Positions 37,208 to 45,505 of a stretch of 64,000 bases of DNA are shown here, in pieces. The translations under genes were made by a program, and so were the position numbers. Origin of the DNA: Bryobacter sp. (GTDB lineage Bacteria > Acidobacteriota > Terriglobia > Bryobacterales > Bryobacteraceae). The stretch is taken from NCBI GenBank assembly GCA_022843625.1, contig JALHNH010000005.1:62001-126000 (forward strand), given 5' to 3'. Positions within the stretch are counted from its first letter, which is position 1. The number at the start of each line of letters is the position of its first letter. The notes under the pieces are model-generated. The model was given only the letters and a program-made list of their open reading frames with translations. It made no database searches and was not told the origin of the DNA.

Positions 37208-40200
37208 TCAGGCTCCGCCTCCAGCTTTGCGGGCCCCATCCATACGGACAGAACTACCAAATGCCGTTCGAGCTTCTAGCAGCTTAGGCTCATCTATCCA
37301 AAGCTTGATCACTTGCCGTAATTCAGCGAGGCCTTGCGGATTCATTACCATCACTCTTTGCACGTGAGCGTCAAGTTTTGAGAGTACAACCGTGGGTTGC
37401 CTCTGATGTTTCAAAGCAGAGATGCACGCATCCAAAAAAAGCTGCCTTGTTTTTCGTAAACTCGGATCCTCATAGACAGATCGAAGTAGTTGGCCAGCCA
37501 CTCCAATAGCAGAATCTTCGCTACAATCAGGGCCTCGCAGTACAGAAAGGGAATTCAGAAAACGTTGTGTTAGCCGCTTTTCTTCGGTCTCGAGTAACCA
37601 AAGATAATCCTCTGCCGTTACATGAACGAAGCTATAATTTCGTTGCACGAGGTCCATGATTGCGCGATGGTAGTCTGATGCAGAAATGCAGCCACTAGTA
37701 TGAAGCTCTGAAATTATATTCTGCGACCAGACACTCGCCACACCAAAACTCTTCTGAGCAATCGTCCTCAATATCTCGTCGTCTGAGCAAAGAACTGCAC
37801 CGCGTTCATTTGCCAATAAAATCGATGATACAGCTGACTGACCCAACGGATGACTTTCGCCACGAGGCAGATCTAAAACTCCATTTGTTGATTGGAGTGA
37901 AACTTCTTTCCTCAAAAACTCGCTGATACTTTCCAAGAAGTCTTTGCGTTCTTGAGTAACAATCAACGGGGGAGATTCCAAAACGTATCTACCATCACGG
38001 ATATAAAAAGACCCAGTATTTCGAATGCCAGCGCGCTCTAACAATAGTTCGTCTCTTATCTCATCAAAAACAAACTGAGTAGCTAAAAGAATCTTGAATC
38101 GGCTTTTGAGCGCTGGCAGCAATCCTAGCGCTGCAAACGTTAAGATGGAGAGCAGATCAAAGACCACTTCGTTCGAAGAGGATAGGACTTTAGCTTCATT
38201 TGAGGACGTAAGCTGATTTCCTCTTGAAGCAAAAATTCGCAGATCCCCGAAATTCTGCAAGGCTGACCAAACTTCAATCACTGATCTTCCGATCAAATTC
38301 GCCAACATGCCGATCGTAATTTGCTTCTTGCTATATAGATCGATCACGGACTCTACATAAGTGTGTCGATTTCCGACCATCTCCAACATTCTGTTAACGC
38401 CATCTTGATCAACAGTTACTGTCTCAAGTCCATTAGTCAAATGTGGAAACCATTGTGAGAAATTCGAAATAGTCTCCTGAAACGCATGTACATACTGGCT
38501 TTCGATCTTTTCGACTCGAAAAGCCACCTGCTCCAATTCACCTTCTCTCAAAACTACAGTGTCGCCGGAAACATGTCCTAAAAGCTTAAGTGCAACCGGG
38601 TCGCTTGACATTAATTCCCCTGCTTGTAGGTCAGCATCTAGTCCAGCCACAATTGTATAAATGTGAGTTCGTCCGCCTTTGTCCGTTAGATGTACAGTTG
38701 TTCCTGCTCCAATCTTCTTTATGTCCAAACGAGAATCCTTTTCACGTTTTCGATGCAAAAACAAGCTCACGTAAACTCGGTGAACCTCTGCATTTTTAAA
38801 GTCAAGCCTTCTTGCTCGATATGCCAGATCAATAGCTCCATCTAATTCTAACCATGCATAAACTTTTGCAAGCGCCAATAATTGATGTGCATTCCCATTG
38901 ATTTCTTCGACTCCGACGCCAAGGACAGCTTTTTTTGACCCGTCATAGTCGGCTCGTCTATAGCGGAGATAAGCAAGTTCGATCTGATAGTCTGGGTTGT
39001 CCGGTTCAAGTTCAATTAGCTCCTCCAGGAGCTTTTCTGCGCCCGCAAGATCGCCCTTTTCTTGCAAGAGATGTGCCTCAATTGCGCTCACAAAGGGGAT
39101 GGCGCTTCCACCAGCTCGCTTGTCCACGGCAACCTTGAGAGCCTCGCGACGAGACCCGCCAAAGAATAGGCTCTTGAGGTATCGATTAAAAAGGCCAAGT
39201 TGATCAAGAGACGGCAGCAGTTTTCCATACAAGTCTGCCGACTCTGAGAAACGGTCATTTTTATAGTACAAGTCAGCAAGAGACAAGGTGATGCGATCCT
39301 TTTGCCCATTGTCAGATGCAACCTCCAGTGCGCGGTAAAATAGTCGGAGTGCATCTTCAAAACCGTTTTGTTGGGTCGCTGTCCATTCTGCGACGAGCGC
39401 GATTGCTTCGGGGTTGTTAGGAAACTCTGCCTGAATCTCGGAAACAATCTTTGAAGCGCTTTTGAAGTCCGACAACTTAGAATAGGCTTCCAAAAAAAGC
39501 TCGGCCATTCGGATGCGAGTTAGTTCATCCGCAGCAAGTATGCTTTGAGTGGACAGTAGTTGTAGCGCTTTTTTCGGCTGCTTAGTAGCTAGATACGCCA
39601 CTGCCAGGGGGTGCCATGAACTAGTTTGGGCTTCTGCATCAACAGATTCAAGAAGTTCGAGTGCTTCATGTGGTCTTCCAATAGTAAGAAGCACGCGTGC
39701 CTTGTTCGTCTTCACTAGAGAATGTTTCGAATTAATGCTAAGGGCCCTATCGTAGTCTTGAAGTGCCTCCTGTGTCCTTGCAAGAACGCTACGGACTGCG
39801 CCACGGTTTCCGAGAACAGTCATCAGGAGCTGTTTGTAGTCCTGATGTTCTAGAATGGCAATTGCTGCACTAAAAAACGACTCTGCTTCCTTTGCTCGTT
39901 CGAGGATCGCTGAGGGAAGTTTGTCTGGGAGCGGCTGATTTTCGTCTAGCTCCTTTTGCAGTGGAACGAGGATACAACGGCCGATCAACTCCATAGCTTG
40001 GGCATTTTCCGGATCGGCGTCTAAGCTGGCGCGAGCCAGCGCTTCTGCTTCAGCGTATTTGGAATCATCGAACTCAAAAACTCCGAGCAGCATTGCGCAT
40101 TGCGAGTCCGATTGCATCCAAGCATTTGTTTTTCCGATTTGTCGAGCTTCATCCGCACGACCTGAGACATCAAGAGCCCAAAGATAAATCGCGGCAATGC

Positions 40201-41473
40201 TAGAATCATTTTGATTAATCGACCAAGCCATAGAAGCATACTTAAGTGCAATATCGGGCTGGCGCAGAATGATTGCAATTTGAGCTCGGTTTGCGAGTCC
40301 TTTGGGATCTTCGCGCTTAATCACCAGTGCTCGTTCGAAATGCTGCTCAGCCTCTTCGTACCGGTCAAGGAGGAGAGCCGATGCTCCAAGATTTGTTTCC
40401 AACCGGTATTTGAAATCGTTATCGAATTCCTCGTGTTTTGCTGCCAACTGTAGTTGCTCCAGCAAAACTTTCGCGGCATGACCCTGTCCCCTCTTGAGGA
40501 GATCCCTCGCCGAGTTCATTTGTGCTACAAAGTCAGCGTTAGCAGTTGGACTCAATGCAGCATCAGAAATGGTGTTAATGCCGATCGCCTTTTCAATGAT
40601 TCGGAATCGACTCTCATGGCTCGCATTAATTTGCTCAAAGCTGTTGCGCGTGACTAAGCTAAGGGCCTCTGGTTTATTCCCAACGGCGCTATCTCCCGGG
40701 CAAATGCTCAGTTTTGCCAAGACTTCGAAACAGAATGCGCTTGCATTTGCGGATGCTCGTTCCTGAGATCCTGAACGATCAGCGTTTTCCTTTCCATCGA
40801 GAAGATCTGATATGCCACGAATCACCAATGCTTGAACATTCTGATTTAGGTGTGCTCCTTGCAGGAATCCGTATCCTTCCATCTCGACAGCCAGTGTGTC
40901 GCCATAGGCTCTTGAGATTAGTTGAGCAGTCGATGACTTCTTGTCTGCGACCAACTTTTCGCCGGCTGCTATCGGTCCGACCAGTGCGCGCGGTGGTGTG
41001 TCTGATTTTGCACCGCGAATTCTTTCCCTCCACCTTCCATTTCGAGCCTCTGTTCTAGCACGTTGAACGAGAGCGTAATTGCCCTCGTGAACATTAGGTC
41101 TTGTTCTAAAACCACCCGATTCCTTGCCTGACTCATATCCGTACACCTTGCTGCCTGCAACGACATCTCCAATGGCAACATCCTTTACGCCCCCAGCAAC
41201 CCCGACAAATAGAATGACATTGGGCTGATAGTGGTTGATTACTCGTTCACTTTCAGCTGCTGCCCCCGCGTTTCCCGCGCCGATCTCCGCTAAGATGACT
41301 TCCCATTCGCTCAATTCGGTTGGGCGAAAATAACCCTTTTCGTAAATGGAACCTGCCGGATGTGTCTCTTCACTTACTTCAACTAAATGTTCACGGACAG
41401 CATTAAACTCGATAGGTAAAGCTGTTAAAACTACTGCTCGACACGACACTTTACTGGATGGTGGATTCATCAT
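37208..41473 (-). CDS. Multidomain protein: nucleoside phosphorylase-like, TPR array, GreA-C-like and PIN-like domains
   Basis: A 1421-aa protein of unknown function. Residues about 10-260 form a nucleoside phosphorylase/MTAN-like domain (VVLTALPIEFNAVREHL, FVGVAGGVKDVAIGDVV, TLAVEMEGYGFLQGA, VIRGISDLLDGKEN). Residues about 310-890 are TPR repeats (KYRLETNLGASALLLDRYEE, YDRALSINSKHSLVKTNKAR). Residues about 920-980 resemble the GreA/GreB C-terminal domain (GTTVHLTDKGGRTHIYTIV, then DPVALKLLGHVSGDTVVL). From about 1095 a helical stretch with FDEIRDELL, then GAVLCSDDEILRTIA (about 1225), resembles a PIN nuclease fold. Phosphorylase-like plus TPR plus nuclease-like modules are typical of NTP-independent conflict/defence proteins: a sensor, a scaffold and an effector. 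The gene is AT-rich and opposite a DUF3800 gene. The PIN assignment is the weakest part. Confidence 0.82.
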   Translation of the reverse strand: MMNPPSSKVSCRAVVLTALPIEFNAVREHLVEVSEETHPAGSIYEKGYFRPTELSEWEVILAEIGAGNAGAAAESERVINHYQPNVILFVGVAGGVKDVAIGDVVAGSKVYGYESGKESGGFRTRPNVHEGNYALVQRARTEARNGRWRERIRGAKSDTPPRALVGPIAAGEKLVADKKSSTAQLISRAYGDTLAVEMEGYGFLQGAHLNQNVQALVIRGISDLLDGKENADRSGSQERASANASAFCFEVLAKLSICPGDSAVGNKPEALSLVTRNSFEQINASHESRFRIIEKAIGINTISDAALSPTANADFVAQMNSARDLLKRGQGHAAKVLLEQLQLAAKHEEFDNDFKYRLETNLGASALLLDRYEEAEQHFERALVIKREDPKGLANRAQIAIILRQPDIALKYASMAWSINQNDSSIAAIYLWALDVSGRADEARQIGKTNAWMQSDSQCAMLLGVFEFDDSKYAEAEALARASLDADPENAQAMELIGRCILVPLQKELDENQPLPDKLPSAILERAKEAESFFSAAIAILEHQDYKQLLMTVLGNRGAVRSVLARTQEALQDYDRALSINSKHSLVKTNKARVLLTIGRPHEALELLESVDAEAQTSSWHPLAVAYLATKQPKKALQLLSTQSILAADELTRIRMAELFLEAYSKLSDFKSASKIVSEIQAEFPNNPEAIALVAEWTATQQNGFEDALRLFYRALEVASDNGQKDRITLSLADLYYKNDRFSESADLYGKLLPSLDQLGLFNRYLKSLFFGGSRREALKVAVDKRAGGSAIPFVSAIEAHLLQEKGDLAGAEKLLEELIELEPDNPDYQIELAYLRYRRADYDGSKKAVLGVGVEEINGNAHQLLALAKVYAWLELDGAIDLAYRARRLDFKNAEVHRVYVSLFLHRKREKDSRLDIKKIGAGTTVHLTDKGGRTHIYTIVAGLDADLQAGELMSSDPVALKLLGHVSGDTVVLREGELEQVAFRVEKIESQYVHAFQETISNFSQWFPHLTNGLETVTVDQDGVNRMLEMVGNRHTYVESVIDLYSKKQITIGMLANLIGRSVIEVWSALQNFGDLRIFASRGNQLTSSNEAKVLSSSNEVVFDLLSILTFAALGLLPALKSRFKILLATQFVFDEIRDELLLERAGIRNTGSFYIRDGRYVLESPPLIVTQERKDFLESISEFLRKEVSLQSTNGVLDLPRGESHPLGQSAVSSILLANERGAVLCSDDEILRTIAQKSFGVASVWSQNIISELHTSGCISASDYHRAIMDLVQRNYSFVHVTAEDYLWLLETEEKRLTQRFLNSLSVLRGPDCSEDSAIGVAGQLLRSVYEDPSLRKTRQLFLDACISALKHQRQPTVVLSKLDAHVQRVMVMNPQGLAELRQVIKLWIDEPKLLEARTAFGSSVRMDGARKAGGGA

Positions 41474-41801
41474 TTCCTTCCAATGATTCCACAGAAATTA
41501 ATCCGGCTGTCGCGTCACGGCCCGATTTGTTCTCGGAAAGCCGTCTGAAAGCCGTCAGTCTGAAGTGTCCCAGTGCCATTCATCCATTTCCCTCAATGTT
41601 TTTGAGGGTTTCTCCCCCAATTCTAGCCTCGGCGTGACCTCAGTCTTCCCGGTCCATTTCTGCTCCATTCCGGCAAGCCATTCAGAATCTATCACTTAGG
41701 CAAAAACCAAAAACGCTCTCCAATCCCAGCATTTGGCACAAATCACTGCAGGGACGGATACACCCGCACCAACCGCAAAATTACTCTAAGACAACCACAC
41801 C
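41474..41801. other. 328-base gap with no recognised gene
   Basis: Between the phosphorylase/TPR/PIN gene and the antitoxin gene. It should contain the promoter of the former on the minus strand. I see a GGTTTCTCCC-type stretch and short AT-rich runs but no hairpin terminator, tRNA or credible ORF. The GC content rises again to the right, so the boundary of the AT-rich segment lies here. Confidence 0.6.
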
Positions 41802-42194
41802 CTAAGCCGTGCGAAGCCGCTTCACCGGCAAGAACCGAATCTCCACCCTCGCCTCCAGTGCATCCGCAATCCGCTTCAGCAGCATTAGCGAATGTCCCTC
41901 GTAATCGGCATTCTCCAGCCGGCAAATAGCCGAAGCCGATGTCCCTACCCTCTTGGCCAATTCCCGCTGGCTCAATCCCGCCTTCGTCCGCAACTCGAAA
42001 ATCTTGCGCGCAATCTCGGCATTCAGCGCAACATCTTCAAACTCCGCCACCTGCTTGCGATCCTCACCCACGTAGCGGTCGTAGAGAAATTGAACCGTCT
42101 TCGATTCAAATTTGCGCTTGGCACTACTTTTACTCTGGCCTGTAGGCATAACGATTGAAGTTTCCTTCGACTTGTCCTTTACGTTCGATGGCAC
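41802..42194 (-). CDS. XRE-family antitoxin (HigA-like)
   Basis: A 130-aa protein with a Cro/C1-type helix-turn-helix in its C-terminal half (RTKAGLSQRELAKRVGTSASAICRLENADYEGHS). It should neutralise the toxin encoded just upstream and repress the operon. The GTG start at 42194 has AGGAG seven bases upstream and overlaps the toxin gene by 65 bases; ATG 42149 (PTGQSKSSAKRKF) is a possible shorter start. Toxin-first gene order is that of HigBA-type systems. Confidence 0.88.
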   Translation of the reverse strand: MPSNVKDKSKETSIVMPTGQSKSSAKRKFESKTVQFLYDRYVGEDRKQVAEFEDVALNAEIARKIFELRTKAGLSQRELAKRVGTSASAICRLENADYEGHSLMLLKRIADALEARVEIRFLPVKRLRTA

Positions 42195-42498
42195 GTTCTA
42201 TCTCCTGATTCGGGATCTCTCGCTCCTTCGTCAATCCATGCGAGAGCACAACCACTGCCTTACCGGCAAAGAAATATAGGATCCGGTAATGAACCCCTTG
42301 GTAGCTGGCGCGAAGCTCATAAACCCCATCTCTCAAAAAGTCCGCCTCTGGTCGACGAAGCTCGTTCCCTAGTTCAGCAAGCCGGCTGATTCTTTCAGTG
42401 CACTTGATCTTCACTTTTCCAGGCAAAGAATCAAGCCATCGGACAAGTGGAACTTCACCCTCCGCATTCCTGTAAAGGTAGACTTCTGTTTGAGCCAA
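42130..42498 (-). CDS. RelE/HigB-type toxin (Gp49-like)
   Basis: A 122-aa protein of the phage-derived Gp49/HigB-like RelE superfamily. Typical features are EVPLVRWLDSLPGK, KCTERISRLAELGNELRRPEADFLRDGVYELRASYQGVHYRILYFF and the C-terminal VVLSHGLTKEREIP with a Lys/Glu-rich end. Such toxins cut mRNA at the ribosome. It is transcribed with the downstream XRE antitoxin. Length and motifs are complete, so the pair should be functional. Confidence 0.9.
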   Translation of the reverse strand: MAQTEVYLYRNAEGEVPLVRWLDSLPGKVKIKCTERISRLAELGNELRRPEADFLRDGVYELRASYQGVHYRILYFFAGKAVVVLSHGLTKEREIPNQEIERAIERKGQVEGNFNRYAYRPE

Positions 42499-42628
42499 AG
42501 GATTACCATTTGCATGTTCTCATTTTTGATAACGATCCGCAAGACAGAAATTCACAGCCATTGTTCTGGGCCCGCTTCCCCAACTTCTGCCCGTAAACAT
42601 GCTCTAATCGATCCCTAAGGCTTCTATA

Positions 42629-43951
42629 GTGTCCATCCATCTCCAATTCCATCGCCGGGCCTTACTCGGCGCCCCACTCCTGGCGGCAAGCGCGCCAGCA
42701 TTTGCCGGAGACGAATTCGATTTCGATACTCCCTATGACCGCTACGGCACCGACTCCACCAAGTGGGATGCACAGGCCCGCATCTATGGCAAAGATGCGA
42801 TCGACGTCCCCATGGGCATCTCGGATACAGACTTCCGTTCCGCGCCGGTCATCACCAAAGCTCTCACGGCTCGCGTTCGGCACGAGAACTTCGGCTACCT
42901 TGCCATTCCGCAGTCCTTCAACCAGGCCATCATCGACTGGAACCAGCGCCGCTACGGTCTCACCATCAATCCGGCCAACCTCCTCTTATCCACCGGTGTC
43001 ACCGCCAGTCTCATCAGCGGCATCCGTGCCTTCTCGCCGCCGGGCTCGAAAGTCCTCCTCCTCACCCCCACCTATGACGGTTTCCTCGGCCCCATCCGTG
43101 CCGCCGGCTGCATCGCAGAAGAATCTCCACTGCGCTTCCGCGACGGCCGCTACCAGATGGATCTCGAAGCGCTCGACCGCCACATCACCCGCGACACCAA
43201 CACGCTCATCCTCTGCAACCCCAACAATCCCACCGGCAACGTCTGGACAAAAGAAGAACTCCTCGCCGTCGGCGAACTCTGCACCCGCCGTCGCGTAGTC
43301 ATCCTCGTCGATGAAGTGCATTGTGACTTCGTCACCAAAGGCCAAAAGTACACGCCCTTTGCCTCACTCGAAAATCGCGACGTGGTCATGAACAGCGTCA
43401 CCTTTAAATCGGCCAGCAAGTCCTTCAACCTGTCCGGACTCAAATCCGGCTGGCTCTTCTCCGACAACCCGGAATACATCCGCCGCATCGCCGCCACCGG
43501 CCACCGTGTCGACATGAACACGATGGGAATGGTGGCCTCTCATGCGGCGCTCACCGGGGGCGAAGCATGGCTCAACGAAGTCATCGCCTACCTAGACGCC
43601 AATCACGACTACCTCGAAAAATTCATCCGCGAAAAGATTCCGCTCATGAAATATCAGAAGGCCCAGGGCACCTATCTGGCCTGGGTGGACGTAACTGCTC
43701 TGATCGATAAGATTGGCGCCGAAGCGCAGGCGGTCCAAGCAGAAAAGCTCCGCACCGGCCCCGGCCGTCCGATAACAGCTGAAGCCATCATCCGCGACTA
43801 TCTCATCCGCGAAGCAAAGGTACAAATCCTCCCTGGCACCAACTACGGCCACAACGGCGTCGGCCACATGCGAATGAACCTCGGCACTTCCCGCAAAACC
43901 CTCACCCGAGCACTCAACAATATTGCCTCCGCCCTAGCCAGGCTAGCCTGA
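42629..43951 (+). CDS. PLP-dependent aminotransferase/C-S lyase (MalY/PatB type) with Tat-like signal
   Basis: A 440-aa fold-type I PLP enzyme of the MalY/PatB (cystathionine beta-lyase) class. The PLP-binding region is visible (LILCNPNNPTGNVW, VILVDEVHCDF, then the Schiff-base Lys in FKSASKSFNLSGLKSGWL). The N-terminus RRALLGAPLLAASAPAFA is a twin-arginine-type signal with an AFA-G cleavage site, so the enzyme is predicted to be exported folded with its cofactor, which is unusual for this family. The start is a GTG at 42629. It is monocistronic. The substrate (cystathionine, cysteine-conjugate or amino-acid) cannot be settled from sequence. Confidence 0.9.
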   Translation: MSIHLQFHRRALLGAPLLAASAPAFAGDEFDFDTPYDRYGTDSTKWDAQARIYGKDAIDVPMGISDTDFRSAPVITKALTARVRHENFGYLAIPQSFNQAIIDWNQRRYGLTINPANLLLSTGVTASLISGIRAFSPPGSKVLLLTPTYDGFLGPIRAAGCIAEESPLRFRDGRYQMDLEALDRHITRDTNTLILCNPNNPTGNVWTKEELLAVGELCTRRRVVILVDEVHCDFVTKGQKYTPFASLENRDVVMNSVTFKSASKSFNLSGLKSGWLFSDNPEYIRRIAATGHRVDMNTMGMVASHAALTGGEAWLNEVIAYLDANHDYLEKFIREKIPLMKYQKAQGTYLAWVDVTALIDKIGAEAQAVQAEKLRTGPGRPITAEAIIRDYLIREAKVQILPGTNYGHNGVGHMRMNLGTSRKTLTRALNNIASALARLA

Positions 43952-43980
43952 CCCGCAACTTCCTCGCTATACGAACAGAA

Positions 43981-44052
43981 GAACTGCTCGAAGTCTCCGG
44001 CCTCGAACCCTCTACGGCCCCGCGATTCTAAGTCTGCTCGCCCAGTCTTGGG
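43981..44052 (+). pseudogene. Relic of the topB-recQ 3' end (HRDC fragment)
   Basis: Read in frame, 43981-44010 gives ELLEVSGLEP, and after a net frame change the next bases give LYGPAILSLLAQS. This matches the end of the HRDC domain of the topB-recQ gene (LLEVSGLGP, then [13 protein letters not shown]) with about 13 bases missing. Orientation is the same as topB-recQ, 8.2 kb away. It has no start and cannot be expressed as a domain. It may mark an old duplication or the displaced 3' end after insertion of the intervening DNA. Confidence 0.6.
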
Positions 44053-44116
44053 AAGTGGAGAACTTGGCAACCATGACGACGGAGGAATTCTTTCACGTCA
44101 TGGGCATAGCTGCCCT

Positions 44117-44365
44117 TCAGTAGGTCAGGTCGCTACTGTCGTCATGTTGGTATTGAACGTGGAAGCTCCCCCTGCGGCCGTTCAAGACTCCGTTTAGCTC
44201 CAACAACTCGGGGATCAGGGTCTTCAGTTTATGCCCTAGAAGATTGGGCGAATCCGCCTCAGCAACCAGACCAGGCACATCATCGCTTTCAGCCACCCAC
44301 ACCCCAGCCTCGCTGTCCCACTGCGCCAGCACTTCATAAACGCTTTGCGAGGTCAATTCTGCCAT
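44117..44365 (-). CDS. DUF1902-like small protein
   Basis: An 82-aa protein, AELTSQSVYEVLAQWDSEAG, then VWVAESDDVPGLVAEADSPN. It matches the DUF1902/HicB-like fold, where a small beta-alpha-beta unit resembles the double-stranded RNA-binding partial RNase H fold of HicB antitoxins. No HicA toxin gene is next to it. The track start at 44437 is a TTG inside the upstream gene; ATG 44365 is more likely although its Shine-Dalgarno is poor. Function is unknown. Confidence 0.7.
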   Translation of the reverse strand: MAELTSQSVYEVLAQWDSEAGVWVAESDDVPGLVAEADSPNLLGHKLKTLIPELLELNGVLNGRRGSFHVQYQHDDSSDLTY

Positions 44366-44415
44366 GCCCTGAATTTTATCACTTAGCCACCAAGGCCCCA
44401 ATCCCTCAAAGCAGT

Positions 44416-45027
44416 CTACCGGTACTGCTTCAGCCAAGCCACTATCATGTGGCGAAAATCCTTAAATGTAACCTCTGTCGGCTCTAGCTTTAGCTCAGCG
44501 CAAAGTGCAGGAAGGTCCGACTGAAACCGCGTGTACCGGTCGAAAATATCTTTGCCGCCCGGCAACATGGTTCGCTTGGAGGCGGTTGCCAGCCAGGCTC
44601 TCAACTCCCGGATAGCCGTCTTTACATCATTTCCATGCGCGTGGATGTCTTGCCCGGCAATGTCCGAGATGAAGATTTGATACCGGTAAGGATCAGCGTC
44701 AAAAATGAGTGAGGCTTTGTAACTCTGACGACTGCTGCCATACCGCTTGCACCCAAGAAACAGTCCAAGTTCCAGCGGCATATTGAAGCGCGGAAGCTTG
44801 TGTTTGTCATCCAATTCCACGGCAGAAATATCATGCACGCCGTACCTGCATTGCTCAATAATCCGTTGAATTTTCGCAAGGCGGAATTCTCCGCCATCGT
44901 CTTCTTCCCGCGCGGATCGTGCGACAAAGCCCAGATCGGTCACTGCAAACACGATTGCATCGAACATGGGTTTATATCCCTGGTCGAAGGGACAATTTAT
45001 GAAAACGTGATCGCTTGGATTAATCAC
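44416..45027 (-). CDS. TIR/nucleoside deoxyribosyltransferase-like protein of unknown function
   Basis: A 203-aa protein with an N-terminal strand HVFINCPFDQGYKPMFDAIV, then the middle motif YGVHDISAVELDD and PRFNMPLELGLFLG. The order of a starting beta strand, a conserved Asp/Ser and a final N-P-E-L-G motif recalls TIR-like and nucleoside 2-deoxyribosyltransferase folds, where the Glu is catalytic. The assignment is by pattern only. Its GTG start overlaps the DUF2188 stop by 8 bases. In a region with an OLD-like ATPase and a toxin pair, a nucleotide-cleaving effector role is plausible. Confidence 0.6.
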   Translation of the reverse strand: MINPSDHVFINCPFDQGYKPMFDAIVFAVTDLGFVARSAREEDDGGEFRLAKIQRIIEQCRYGVHDISAVELDDKHKLPRFNMPLELGLFLGCKRYGSSRQSYKASLIFDADPYRYQIFISDIAGQDIHAHGNDVKTAIRELRAWLATASKRTMLPGGKDIFDRYTRFQSDLPALCAELKLEPTEVTFKDFRHMIVAWLKQYR

Positions 45028-45325
45028 GTGCTGGAAGCGGGTCGGCCACTAGCCGGTCACGCGTGATCTTGCCTACTGCCTTCTCGATCCTCGCGGATTT
45101 CTTGCCGGGTGGATCTTGGATCGGCGGCATGCCATATGTCGCGTATTCTCGAATCTGCCCGGTACGGCCATAAACCACAAGTTGCCCGGAGTTTCCCGCT
45201 CGTGCCACTTCTCTTGCGGATTCGATTGCTTCACGTTGGGTTGAGAACACACCTAAAGCTTTGCCGCCCTCTCGCTTCACAGCCCATTGCCCATCCTTCG
45301 GTATTACGTGCACGGTCTTTAGCAT
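45020..45325 (-). CDS. DUF2188 protein
   Basis: A 101-aa protein. The N-terminal half is a clear DUF2188 unit (VHVIPKDGQWAVKREGGKA, then FSTQREAIESAREVARAGNSGQLVVYGRTGQIRE). The C-terminus is basic. The family has no known function; it often lies near mobile or phage genes. It is in an operon with the downstream TIR-like gene (8-base overlap). Confidence 0.87.
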   Translation of the reverse strand: MLKTVHVIPKDGQWAVKREGGKALGVFSTQREAIESAREVARAGNSGQLVVYGRTGQIREYATYGMPPIQDPPGKKSARIEKAVGKITRDRLVADPLPARD

Positions 45326-45505
45326 GGTCTTCTGCTTTGATTGTAATTCAAAGGCCCTCTCTGGTTGAAAAGCATTCGCATTCTGGAGCGTGCAAATTCA
45401 TATCAAAGGCGTCCGCCTTCCATCCAACGTGCGCCCACTGGTTTCCACAATACCAGGCCAAGAGAAGTGGACGAGAGAAGTGGACGGCCTGTGCTCTGCG
45501 GTATT

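Noticed and set aside
43843-44070. 75-aa minus ORF over the HRDC relic
   Set aside because: No RBS or domain; the plus-strand similarity to topB-recQ explains the sequence better.
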